Assembly (NCBI GenBank): GCA_903882335.1
Contig: CAIRWP010000121.1
Span: 1 to 10,379 of the forward strand
Origin: an uncultured Opitutia bacterium
GTDB lineage: Bacteria; Verrucomicrobiota; Verrucomicrobiia; Opitutales; UBA953
Length of the DNA: 10,379 nucleotides
Direction of reading: 5' to 3'
The number at the start of each line of letters is the position of its first letter. Positions within the stretch are counted from its first letter, which is position 1. The notes below the pieces were generated by a model that worked only from the letters and a program-made list of their open reading frames with translations, searched no databases and was not told the origin of the DNA. The position numbers and the translations under genes are program-made. Of the stretch, positions 1 to 7,278 are shown one piece after another.

Positions 1-1882
1 ACTTCAACTCGAGAACGACACGGCCGCGTGGATCCTGGAACCCGACGGCCGCTTGACGGGAGCGAAGCCCGGCAAGACACCCAAAGCCGCCGCCTATGCG
101 AATCGCGTCCCGTCCGTTGGCCGGGAAAACCTGCTGTCCTCGACCCGCCTCGGTGAACGTTCCCCGGACGGTCGCTGGCGCGTGACGCTCAAGGACGGAA
201 ACGTGCTGCTGACGGAGGAAGCCCGCCCCGAGACGGCGCGCGCCCTGACCCAGGACGGAAAACCCCAGGATGGCTGGGTCGGCCCCGTCTCCTGGGCCCC
301 GGACGGGAAGCACTTCGCCCTGTGGCGCGAACGGGTCGTGCCGATCCGTCAGTACACCGTCGTCGATTCGCTCAAGGGCACCAAGAAGGACGTCCCGTAC
401 GACAAGCCGGGCGACGACAAGACCGAGCGGCTACCCTGGGTCTTCGCCGTCAGCGGAGAGGCTCCTTCGACGCCTTCACGGGAAGTCCTCCCGCTGACGA
501 TGAACACGGATCGCCTCGACTGGACCTCGGACAGCCGTCGGCTCCGCAGCCACTACGTGAAGCGCGGCTTCACGGGCCACGGGATCGTCGAATTCTCGGC
601 CGACACCCGCCGCTGGCGGACGCTACTCGTCGAGGAGGATCCGAAGTTCGTCTTCACCTACGGGAGCCGCTACCGCCACGACCTCGATGAGAACCGGACC
701 CTCTGGGCTTCGGAGCGGAGCGGCTTCAACCAGCTTTACCTGGTCGACCTGACGACCGGCCGCACGCTCAACCCGGTGACGAGCGGCCCCGGCATCATGA
801 AGCAGGTCATCGAGGTCGACGCCAAGTCCGGCGAACTCCTCTACCTCGGCATCGGTCGCGCGGCCGGCGAGAACCCCTATCAGCAACACCTCTACCGCAC
901 CGACCTGAAGGGCCGCCCGCCGCTCGACCTGACGCCGGGCGACGCGCACCATGCGGTGGAGTTCTCACCGGGGCGCAAGTACTTCATCGACTCCGCCTCC
1001 CGCGTCGACCTCGCCCCGACCCTCACGCTGCGCGCCAGCGCGGACGGCCGCGCCCTGGCGACTTTGCTGACCGGCAGCCTGGACAAGCTCAAGGCGGCCG
1101 GCTGGCAGGAACCTATCCGCTTCCGCACCAAGGATCGCGACGGCAAGTTCGATATCTGGGGCGTGGTGAACCGGCCCTACCCGTTCGACCCGAAGAAGAA
1201 GTATCCGGTGCTCGAGCATATCTACGCGGGGCCGCAGGACTCGTTCGTGCCGCGTTCCTTCAGCTTCTGGAACAACAACCACCGGGAGCCGACGTTCAAC
1301 GGTTTCTACGTCGTGCAGGTCGACGGACGCGGCACGTGGAACCGCGGCAAGGAGTTCCACCAGGAGGCTTGGCGGAACCTGCGCGACGCCGGTTTTCCGG
1401 ACCGCATCCGCTGGCTGAGCGAGTTCGCGAAGATCGAACCCGCCATGGACCTGGGCCGGGTGGGCATCTTCGGCGGCTCGGCCGGCGGGCAGAACACCGC
1501 GCACGCCCTGCTGCGTCATGGCGACTTCTACCGCGCCGGCGCCGCCGATTGCGGCTGCTACGACAACCGCGTCGACAAGCTCTGGTGGAACGAGCAATGG
1601 ATGGGCTACCCGATCGGCCCGTGGTACGCGGCCAACTCCTGCGCCACGGACGCCGCCAACCTCCGCGGCCGCCTCTTCCTCACCGTCGGCGAGTCGGACG
1701 CCAACGTGGATGTGAAGTGCACCTACGACCTCCGCGATGCCTTGCTGGCCGCCGGCAAGCAAGACCACTTCGAGCTGCACGTCGTCCCCGGGGCCGGCCA
1801 CGGGGCCTGCGAACGGCCGGACATGCGCGCCAAACGTCTGCGTTTCTTCATCGACCAGCTACGCCCTCCCGTGGGAGGATAA
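1..1882 (+). CDS. DPP4-like S9 family serine peptidase, 5'-truncated by window edge
   Basis: This is the C-terminal 626 codons of a prolyl oligopeptidase-clan (S9) peptidase. The frame is open from base 2, so the true start lies outside the window; the TTG at 53 is internal. The first two thirds look like a DPP IV N-terminal beta-propeller, with blade-like segments such as SWAPDGKHFALW and ERSGFNQLYLVDL. The alpha/beta-hydrolase domain begins near base 1090. It has YAGP at about 1223, whose Tyr matches the DPP4 oxyanion Tyr, then VDGRGT. The nucleophile Ser is at 1478-1480 in FGGSAGGQ, the Asp at 1697-1699 in GESDANVD, and the His at 1799-1801 in GAGHGA. The triad spacing fits the family, so the enzyme is probably active, removing dipeptides or cleaving after Pro/Ala. 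Most relatives have Tyr after the Ser; here it is Ala. A signal peptide, if any, is out of view. The next gene starts 3 bp after the stop. Confidence 0.9.
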   Translation, partial: LQLENDTAAWILEPDGRLTGAKPGKTPKAAAYANRVPSVGRENLLSSTRLGERSPDGRWRVTLKDGNVLLTEEARPETARALTQDGKPQDGWVGPVSWAPDGKHFALWRERVVPIRQYTVVDSLKGTKKDVPYDKPGDDKTERLPWVFAVSGEAPSTPSREVLPLTMNTDRLDWTSDSRRLRSHYVKRGFTGHGIVEFSADTRRWRTLLVEEDPKFVFTYGSRYRHDLDENRTLWASERSGFNQLYLVDLTTGRTLNPVTSGPGIMKQVIEVDAKSGELLYLGIGRAAGENPYQQHLYRTDLKGRPPLDLTPGDAHHAVEFSPGRKYFIDSASRVDLAPTLTLRASADGRALATLLTGSLDKLKAAGWQEPIRFRTKDRDGKFDIWGVVNRPYPFDPKKKYPVLEHIYAGPQDSFVPRSFSFWNNNHREPTFNGFYVVQVDGRGTWNRGKEFHQEAWRNLRDAGFPDRIRWLSEFAKIEPAMDLGRVGIFGGSAGGQNTAHALLRHGDFYRAGAADCGCYDNRVDKLWWNEQWMGYPIGPWYAANSCATDAANLRGRLFLTVGESDANVDVKCTYDLRDALLAAGKQDHFELHVVPGAGHGACERPDMRAKRLRFFIDQLRPPVGG

Positions 1883-1885
1883 GGG

Positions 1886-2431
1886 ATGGAACCCGCCCCC
1901 GGCCTGATCGAGCTCCGGCTCAACCACGTCGGCCAGCTCTTCAATACCATGGATCCGTCGCCGTTCCACGAACGCGACCTAGACCATGACGCCGAGGAAT
2001 TCATTGTCAGCTGGGCGCGCGAACTGCGCATCCAAGGCCGGAAGGAACTGCGACTAAGGGTCGTGCTGCATCAGGCGGCAGACCCGGCGGTGACCGAATT
2101 GGTCCGCCAATCCCTCCGCCATTATTTCGCCTACCGCGCCGAGGTGAGCCGGCGCGAACTGCACGGACTGCTGCGGGAGGGGCGTACGGCGCTCGGCATC
2201 GGTCTTACGTTCCTGGCGGCGACGCTGACCCTGCGCGGCCTGCTGCCCGCCGCCGGCTGGGGCGACTGGGTCCGCGAGGGCCTGACCATCTGCGGTTGGG
2301 TCGGACTCTGGAAGCCCATCGACATCCACCTCTACCGGTGGTGGCCGCTGCGGGCGCAGGCCAGGTTACAGGCCCGGCTTTCGGCCTGCCCGGTCGAAGT
2401 CGATTTCCAGCCCCTGTCGCCCCCTTCCTGA
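1886..2431 (+). CDS. Small membrane protein of unknown function (181 aa)
   Basis: I do not recognise a named function. The N-terminal ~100 residues are soluble and charged. They begin with a motif-like stretch, LNHVGQLFNTMDPSPF (residues 12-27), followed by acidic residues, and I recall this type of opening in conserved hypothetical proteins. Two hydrophobic segments follow, at about 102-120 and 132-149, making a hairpin with a short loop; the tail (150-181) is basic and then Pro-rich. This suggests an inner-membrane protein with both ends on the same side, probably the cytoplasm. GGAGG at 1874-1878 sits 7 bp before the ATG, a good ribosome binding site inside the end of the peptidase gene. 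The 3-bp gap suggests co-transcription with the peptidase. Whether the two act together cannot be told from sequence. Confidence 0.85.
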   Translation: MEPAPGLIELRLNHVGQLFNTMDPSPFHERDLDHDAEEFIVSWARELRIQGRKELRLRVVLHQAADPAVTELVRQSLRHYFAYRAEVSRRELHGLLREGRTALGIGLTFLAATLTLRGLLPAAGWGDWVREGLTICGWVGLWKPIDIHLYRWWPLRAQARLQARLSACPVEVDFQPLSPPS

Positions 2432-2434
2432 CCG

Positions 2435-2472
2435 GTTAACGTGCCCTCCGGGGGGTAACTTACGATTTTTTT
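2435..2472 (+). terminator. Weak candidate terminator: imperfect stem plus T-tract
   Basis: GTTA (2435-2438) can pair with TAAC (2456-2459), and CCC (2444-2446) with GGG (2453-2455), leaving a five-base bulge on the left arm. A run of seven T follows at 2466-2472, but six bases after the stem rather than directly against it. The position just after the stop at 2431 fits the end of the peptidase/membrane-protein operon. The stem is poor and the T-tract could equally be an AT-rich UP element for the promoter downstream. Confidence 0.25.
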
Positions 2473-2476
2473 ACGT

Positions 2477-2503
2477 GGGGTATTGACAGGGTGGTCACAC
2501 CCC
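2477..2503. promoter_or_regulatory. Imperfect palindrome overlapping the -35 box; possible operator
   Basis: GGGGT (2477-2481) and TGAC (2484-2487) are mirrored by GTCA (2494-2497) and ACCCC (2499-2503), nine paired positions around a six-base centre, with two unpaired bases on the left and one on the right. It covers the TTGACA box and part of the spacer, a usual site for a repressor. It may also form an RNA or DNA hairpin if transcribed from upstream. No regulator gene is nearby. Confidence 0.35.
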
Positions 2504-2511
2504 CCAATCCC
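2483..2511 (+). promoter_or_regulatory. Candidate promoter for the 592-aa gene
   Basis: A perfect TTGACA (2483-2488) is followed by exactly 17 bp and then AATCCC (2506-2511), a poor match to TATAAT. An AT-rich stretch with seven T (2461-2473) lies just upstream, where an UP element would be. The start codon is only 11 bp beyond the -10-like box, so the transcript would have almost no leader. The -35 is convincing and the -10 is not. Confidence 0.4.
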
Positions 2512-2522
2512 AAACCTCCCGC

Positions 2523-4301
2523 ATGCTTAATTTCGCGAGCCAGTGCCTAGACCAGACCAAGGCCCTCCTCAAACTCAACCTTGGTTCCCTTGCCCCGGAC
2601 GGCTCCGTGACCCCCGTGCCCGGCGAGGTCTCCCGCGCCGACGAACCCGGCCACGCCGCCCTCGCCTTCGGGGAATATTATCGCGCCACCGGTGAACTGA
2701 CCCTCGACCGCGCGAACATCGTCGAAATCGTCGCCCGCACGATCACCGCCCAGGTCCGTCTCAGCAAAGGCTCCGACAACGGGATGGCTTTCGCCTGCCT
2801 CGGTCTGCTCGCCTTCGGTCCCACCCGCGAACGCAACCCCGTCTGGGAGAAACTCGATGAGGCGACCCGTCAGCTCATCGACGAACGCCTCGCGATCGAG
2901 CACGATCACCATGACCACGTCCAGGCGTTCGACATCGCCAAGGCGGTTTGCCGCTTCTCCTTCGGCCTGACCAAGAAGGACGAGACCGGACCGCTCGTCG
3001 ACCGTTTCGTCGACCGCATCAACGCCAGCGCCTCCGGCGGCTTCCATGACGAGGCTTCACGCGCCGCGCACGCCGAGAACTTCGGCGGCGCCTTCGACCT
3101 ATACGGGGTCGTCGCCCTGATCTTCATCCGCCAGGCCCTCCAGCTTCACGCCAACATCCAACTGCGCGACCAGAAGCTCCCGAAGCTCCGGACCCACGCG
3201 GAGAAATACCTTCGCGTCATCCTCGACACGACGCGCGAGGACGGCCTCGGCTGGTGCTACGGTCGCGGCATCGGCGCCTATGGCCAGATGCACTGCGTCA
3301 CGCTCCTGCTGCAGGCCCTCCGCGACCGCTGGATTCCCGTGGACAAGGAGGCCCTCGCCCGCGACCTGGTCCGCCGGCTCTACGCGAACTTCTTCACGAC
3401 TTTCTTCGACGCCGAGCACGGCCTCATCGTCGTCCGCGACGCGGAACGCGACACCATCCCGGGCCACACGACCCGCATGGCGAACTTCGACGCCGCCCGC
3501 TACCTCTCGCAGTGGTCCCGCCTGGCCAAGACCATCGGCGGAGCCATGGAGGTTGTGAAGCCAGTCGGCAAGGCGGCCGTCTGCCGCTTCTTCTCCTTCG
3601 ACAAGTCGCCGCGCAAGGAACAGGGCCTGCTTTCCTACCAGGACCCCACCTCCGGCCTGCACATCATCCTGCCGCTGGTCTCCGCCGGTATCCACCGCGC
3701 CAGCGACTCCCTCGCCTTTCCGCACATGCCGGGCGTCTTCGACTGGCCTTCCAACCTGGCCGTCAGCCCGTTCATCCCGGAGTTCACGATCGCCGGGAAG
3801 TCCTTCACCCCTTCCTTCTACGGCAAGAATGCGCAAGTAGCGATGGGCACCAAGCCCGGCACCTACCATTTTCGCTACGAGCAGCCCGACCTCATCGACC
3901 GCGACGAGAAGCTGTCCGCCAATGTGGCGTCCCTCAAGGTCGACTGGGAATTTAGCGGCGGCCGCATCGTCGGGCGTTTCCTGCTAACCGCGAAGGCGGC
4001 CGTCACCCTCGACGAGTTCCGTCTGGTCCTGCCCATCGCCGCGACCCATTCACGCATGACGCCGGGCAATGCGCTCGTGCTCGGACCCGAATCCCACCGC
4101 TGCGAGGTCCTGAAGGATGACTTCCACGCCGCGTGGGCGGAGACCCGCGTCGTCAGCGAGGATGCCCGCCATCGCACGTGCTGGGGTAAGGTGCACTACT
4201 ACCAGACCTTGCTCCGGGACAAGCCCCTCGCCCTGCGCGCGGGCCAGACCTACGGCTTCGACATCGCCTACGAGCCGCACGTCGTCCGGGCCGCCGACTG
4301 A
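2523..4301 (+). CDS. Uncharacterised 592-aa protein, helical N-terminal half and beta-rich C-terminal half
   Basis: I cannot assign this to a named family. No signal peptide or membrane segment is visible, so it is probably cytoplasmic. Residues 1-345 read as a series of amphipathic helices, including a His/Asp-rich stretch EHDHHDHVQAF (126-136) and GWCYGRGIGAYGQMH (243-257), the kind of aromatic/Gly loop seen between helices of alpha/alpha-toroid enzymes. Residues ~350-590 are predicted beta-rich (for example LHIILPLVSAG, FTIAGKSFTPSFYG, GRIVGRFLLTAK). A helical barrel followed by a beta sandwich resembles several polysaccharide lyases and glycoside hydrolases, such as the heparinase II/III-like group, but I see no motif that proves this. 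The ATG at 2523 lacks a Shine-Dalgarno sequence (CCTCCCGC precedes it) and lies 11 bp after a -10-like box. The gene has its own promoter region and ends 57 bp before metG. Confidence 0.85.
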   Translation: MLNFASQCLDQTKALLKLNLGSLAPDGSVTPVPGEVSRADEPGHAALAFGEYYRATGELTLDRANIVEIVARTITAQVRLSKGSDNGMAFACLGLLAFGPTRERNPVWEKLDEATRQLIDERLAIEHDHHDHVQAFDIAKAVCRFSFGLTKKDETGPLVDRFVDRINASASGGFHDEASRAAHAENFGGAFDLYGVVALIFIRQALQLHANIQLRDQKLPKLRTHAEKYLRVILDTTREDGLGWCYGRGIGAYGQMHCVTLLLQALRDRWIPVDKEALARDLVRRLYANFFTTFFDAEHGLIVVRDAERDTIPGHTTRMANFDAARYLSQWSRLAKTIGGAMEVVKPVGKAAVCRFFSFDKSPRKEQGLLSYQDPTSGLHIILPLVSAGIHRASDSLAFPHMPGVFDWPSNLAVSPFIPEFTIAGKSFTPSFYGKNAQVAMGTKPGTYHFRYEQPDLIDRDEKLSANVASLKVDWEFSGGRIVGRFLLTAKAAVTLDEFRLVLPIAATHSRMTPGNALVLGPESHRCEVLKDDFHAAWAETRVVSEDARHRTCWGKVHYYQTLLRDKPLALRAGQTYGFDIAYEPHVVRAAD

Positions 4302-4316
4302 GGAGCGCTTCTGGGG

Positions 4317-4345
4317 TTGTCCTGCCCGGCCTCCTTCCCTATCCC
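4317..4345 (+). promoter_or_regulatory. Candidate promoter for metG
   Basis: TTGTCC (4317-4322), 17 bp, then TATCCC (4340-4345), with 13 bp to the metG ATG. Each box matches the consensus only partly. AAGGG (4348-4352) lies between the -10-like box and the start, so if transcription began about 7 bp after the box the Shine-Dalgarno sequence would be partly lost. Either the promoter or the ribosome binding site reading may be wrong. Confidence 0.25.
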
Positions 4346-4361
4346 TCAAGGGTCCGCCATG
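4341..4361 (+). promoter_or_regulatory. metG ribosome binding site and start context shared with hisF
   Basis: AAGGG at 4348-4352 stands 6 bp before ATG 4359, and AGGGTCCGCCATG is almost the same as the hisF context AGAGGTCCGCCATG. This decides the metG start in favour of 4359 over the in-frame TTG at 4317. Confidence 0.55.
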
Positions 4362-5900
4362 CCCCGCAAGTTCTACCTGACCACCGCGATCGACTACGCC
4401 AACGGCGCCCCGCACCTCGGGCACGCCTACGAGAAGGTTTTGGCCGACGTCATCGCCCGGCGCCAACGTCTGCTCGGCCGTCCGACCCATTTCCTGACCG
4501 GCCTCGATGAGCACGGCCAGAAGGTGCAGCAGACCGCCCAGAAGCGCGGCATCGAGCCGCAGGTGCTCGTCGACGAGGTGGCCGTGGTCTTCCAGGCGAT
4601 GCTGGCCGAACTGAACATCTCGAACGACGACTATATCCGGACGACCGAGCCCCGCCATCAGCGCGTCGTGCAGGACTTCCTGCAACGCCTGTTCGACCAG
4701 GGCCTGATTTTCAAGGCGACCAAGTCCGGCTGGTATTCCGTCCGGCAGGAGCAGTTCCTGTCCGATAAAGACCGCGCGGAGGATGGCTCGTGGCCGGAGA
4801 TTTACGGCGAGGTCACCCAGACGACCGAGGAGAACTACTACTTCAAGCTCTCGCAGTTCCAGGGCTGGCTCGGGGAGCACATCCAGTCGCACCCCGATTT
4901 CATCACGCCGCGTTTCCGCCGCAACCAAGTGCTCGAGTTCCTCAAGGAACCGCTGAACGATCTCTGCATCTCCCGCCCGAAGACCCGCCTGACCTGGGGC
5001 ATCGAACTGCCCTTCGATCGGTCGTTCGTCACCTACGTCTGGTTCGACGCGCTCACCAATTACTATTCCGCCGTCATGGACCAGGGTCTCTGGCCCGCGG
5101 ATGTGCATGTGATCGGCAAGGATATCCTGTCGCCGCCCCACGCGGTCTACTGGCCTTGCATGCTGAAGGCGCTCGGCCTCGAGACACCCCGTCAGCTACT
5201 CGTCCACGGTTGGTGGACCGTCAACAACCAGAAGGCCTCGAAGAGCGCCGGCAACGCCACCGACACGCTCGGCTTCGCGCGCTCGCACGGCACGGATGCC
5301 TTCCGCTACTACCTTTGCCGCGAGATGGTGGTCGGTCAGGATGCGGACTTCTCCCCGACCACCTTCGAGAACCGCTACAAGGCCGATCTGGGTAACAACC
5401 TGGGCAACCTCGTCAACCGGCTCCTCAACATGGTCGGACGCAACTACGCCGGCAAGGTCCCCGCGCCGGGCGCGGACGAGGAGCACGAACAGCATCTCCG
5501 GAAGCTATGGTCGGAGACCCTGGCGAAGTTCGACGAAGCCTGCGCGGAATTCCAGATCTCCCATGCGCTCGAGGCCCTCTGGGTCTTCGTCAGCGCCCTC
5601 AACGCTTACATCGAGACCCGGGCCCCGTGGAAACTCGCCAAGTCGGCCGACGCCGCCGATCGCGCCCGGCTAGATTCGTGCCTGGCCTACGTGGCCGAAG
5701 GCCTGCGCCTCATCGGTACGCTGCTCCTGCCGGTCATGCCCGCGACGGCCGCCAAGCTGCTCGCGAACATCGGCCGCCCCGTCCCGACGGATTACGCAGG
5801 CCAGCTCGCCTGGTCAACGGTGGGCACCGGCTCCGCGGTGGCGGAAAAGTGCATCCTTTTCCCCCCGATCGAGCCCCCGCCCGCCCCTTCGCCGGCCTGA
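4359..5900 (+). CDS. metG: Methionyl-tRNA synthetase, zinc-less type without C-terminal tRNA-binding domain
   Basis: MetRS charges tRNA-Met with methionine in two ATP-dependent steps in the cytoplasm. The protein has 513 residues. The class I HIGH signature is HLGH (19-22), preceded by the typical AIDYANG and followed by FLTGLDEHGQK. The KMSKS signature is KASKS (292-296) followed by AGN. The connective-peptide region around GWYSVRQEQFLSDKD has no Cys pairs, so the zinc knuckles of the E. coli type are absent, as in known zinc-less MetRS groups. The helical anticodon-binding domain follows (NNLGNLVNRLLNM onward). The protein ends in a Pro-rich tail, PPIEPPPAPSPA, with no EMAP/Arc1p-like tRNA-binding domain, making it much shorter than the 677-residue E. 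coli enzyme. The start at 4359 has AAGGG 6 bp upstream. A longer TTG start at 4317 would add 14 residues lacking family similarity. Confidence 0.97.
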   Translation: MPRKFYLTTAIDYANGAPHLGHAYEKVLADVIARRQRLLGRPTHFLTGLDEHGQKVQQTAQKRGIEPQVLVDEVAVVFQAMLAELNISNDDYIRTTEPRHQRVVQDFLQRLFDQGLIFKATKSGWYSVRQEQFLSDKDRAEDGSWPEIYGEVTQTTEENYYFKLSQFQGWLGEHIQSHPDFITPRFRRNQVLEFLKEPLNDLCISRPKTRLTWGIELPFDRSFVTYVWFDALTNYYSAVMDQGLWPADVHVIGKDILSPPHAVYWPCMLKALGLETPRQLLVHGWWTVNNQKASKSAGNATDTLGFARSHGTDAFRYYLCREMVVGQDADFSPTTFENRYKADLGNNLGNLVNRLLNMVGRNYAGKVPAPGADEEHEQHLRKLWSETLAKFDEACAEFQISHALEALWVFVSALNAYIETRAPWKLAKSADAADRARLDSCLAYVAEGLRLIGTLLLPVMPATAAKLLANIGRPVPTDYAGQLAWSTVGTGSAVAEKCILFPPIEPPPAPSPA

Positions 5901-5901
5901 G

Positions 5902-5930
5902 TTGGACAAACCGGCTTTCCTCCGCATCTT
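5902..5930 (+). promoter_or_regulatory. Weak candidate promoter for the menF-dtd pair
   Basis: TTGGAC (5902-5907), 17 bp, CATCTT (5925-5930), then 6 bp to the GTG start, just after the metG stop. If real, transcription would begin at or next to the GTG and the mRNA would be leaderless, which would fit the lack of any Shine-Dalgarno sequence there. The -10-like box is weak and read-through from metG is an alternative. Confidence 0.25.
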
Positions 5931-5936
5931 CGTAGC

Positions 5937-7277
5937 GTGGCCGAACTGACCGCAGTCGACGAAGCCCTGGCCCTGGCCGAGGCCGAACGTCTCCGTGCCG
6001 GCGAGGGGTATGTCGTCTACACCTTCCCGGTCGCGGAACTCGACGCCCTCGCGGTGCTGGAGACCTTGGATGAACCGGCGCCCCGTGGTTATTTTGAAAA
6101 CCCTTCCCGCCAGAGGGCGCACGCCGCCGGCGCCCCGGTCGCGACCTGGACCGGCCGCGGCCCCGGACGTTTTCTCTCGGCCGACGCGTGGCTCCGCCGC
6201 CTGCACGCCTCGCTGACCTGCGTCGGCGGTAGTCCCCGCGTCATCGCCACTTTCCCCTTCTACCCAGGGGACGAGACCCAAGGCCTGGAGGCCCGCCTTT
6301 TCCTCCCGGCCTGGCAGGTAGTCACCGAGCAAGGTCGCACGACCGTGACGCTCGCCGAGCCCGCGACTCCGGGCTGCACCGAACGCCTGGCGCTGCGCGT
6401 CGAGCAGTTCCGGCGCTTCGCCTACCGTTCGACGCCGCCCCCGCCGCGGGCCCAGGTGCCGACGGTCCTGAGCGAGGTAGGCGGGGATTGGTTTCCTTCG
6501 GCTGTCCGGCGGGCCACGGAACTGATCAAGGAGGGGGCGTTCGAGAAGATCGTGCTCAGCCGCGCGTTCGACTGGCGGCGCGCGGACGCCGTCAATCTTT
6601 ACGCGACCCTGCATCGGCTGCGGCGCGCCAACCCACCCTGCCATACCTTCCTGGTCGACGAACCGGAGGGCGCCCTGATCGGCGCGACCCCGGAGACGCT
6701 CCTATCGCTTTTTGACGGGGCGGTCCGCACCGAATCGGTCGCCGGGACCACCCGCCGCGGGGACTCGGCCTCGGAAGATGCGAGCCTCGCGGAGGCCCTC
6801 CTCAGCAGCGACAAGGACCTGCGCGAACACAGCGCGGTCACCGCCTCCATCCTGCGCCGCCTCCGCATGGTCGGCGTCCTCGCGGCGAATTCGCGCCATC
6901 CCGAGCTTTTACGTCTCGGTAACGTCATGCATCTGCGTACCCCGATCGAAGGGACCATGCCCGCCGATCGACGTTTCCTCGAGGTAGCCGGCGAGCTTCA
7001 CCCGACCCCCGCGGTCGGCGGCAAGCCGCGCGACCTCGCGCTGCCCTTCATCCCGGGCTTCGAGCCGCACACCCGCGGCCTTTACACCGGTGCCGTCGGC
7101 TGGGTCGGCGCGGATGGCCTCACGGGGAAACTTTTCGTGGCACTGCGCTGCGCCCGGATCGACGGGACCACGGCGCGGGCCTTCGCCGGCGCGGGCATCG
7201 TGGCCGGTTCCGACCCCGTGGCCGAATCCACGGAGACCGAGATGAAACTTCGCACCATCCTCGAGGCGCTGGTCTGA
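5937..7277 (+). CDS. menF: Isochorismate synthase (MenF/EntC type)
   Basis: The enzyme converts chorismate to isochorismate with Mg2+. In a genome without visible siderophore genes nearby, this most likely feeds menaquinone synthesis. The protein has 446 residues with a variable N-terminal half and a conserved chorismate-binding C-terminal half. Visible motifs are EKIVLSR with the presumed general base K204, GATPE with the presumed acid E253, AGTTRRG, SSDKDLREH, TPIEG, LHPTPAVGGKP and the metal-binding end AGSDPVAESTETEMK. The Lys and Glu are 49 residues apart, close to the spacing in E. coli EntC (K147/E197). The Lys base and LHPTPAVGG favour isochorismate synthase over anthranilate or aminodeoxychorismate synthase. 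The GTG at 5937 is the only usable start after the in-frame metG stop at 5898-5900, and there is no Shine-Dalgarno sequence. The siderophore role (EntC/DhbC) remains possible. No menD is in the window. Confidence 0.9.
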   Translation: MAELTAVDEALALAEAERLRAGEGYVVYTFPVAELDALAVLETLDEPAPRGYFENPSRQRAHAAGAPVATWTGRGPGRFLSADAWLRRLHASLTCVGGSPRVIATFPFYPGDETQGLEARLFLPAWQVVTEQGRTTVTLAEPATPGCTERLALRVEQFRRFAYRSTPPPPRAQVPTVLSEVGGDWFPSAVRRATELIKEGAFEKIVLSRAFDWRRADAVNLYATLHRLRRANPPCHTFLVDEPEGALIGATPETLLSLFDGAVRTESVAGTTRRGDSASEDASLAEALLSSDKDLREHSAVTASILRRLRMVGVLAANSRHPELLRLGNVMHLRTPIEGTMPADRRFLEVAGELHPTPAVGGKPRDLALPFIPGFEPHTRGLYTGAVGWVGADGLTGKLFVALRCARIDGTTARAFAGAGIVAGSDPVAESTETEMKLRTILEALV

Positions 7278-7278
7278 C

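Noticed and set aside
53..55. TTG as the start of the S9 peptidase
   Set aside because: The frame is open back to base 2 and reads as normal protein; the gene is simply cut by the window edge.
965..1801. Long minus-strand open frame (278 codons) opposite the peptidase gene
   Set aside because: G+C-rich coding DNA often leaves the opposite strand open. The translation is low-complexity Ala/Val/Gly/Arg-rich with no motif, while the plus strand has a full catalytic triad.
2464..2475. Direct repeat TTACG around the T-tract (2461-2475 area)
   Set aside because: Only five bases repeated twice; expected by chance in this short region.
3099..3869. Minus-strand open frame (256 codons) opposite the 592-aa gene
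   Set aside because: Composition-driven shadow with no recognisable domain. The plus-strand frame is longer and has its own promoter-like region.
4317..4358. TTG start giving a 14-residue longer MetRS
   Set aside because: The extension has no family similarity, and ATG 4359 has AAGGG at good spacing and a start context shared with hisF.
4050..5141. Minus-strand open frame (363 codons) opposite metG
   Set aside because: It lies across the end of one gene and most of a clear MetRS; Val/Leu/Gly/Arg-rich with no family motif.
5814..6644. Minus-strand open frame (276 codons) opposite menF
   Set aside because: Shadow of a well-supported isochorismate synthase; no domain, Arg/Gly/Ala-rich.
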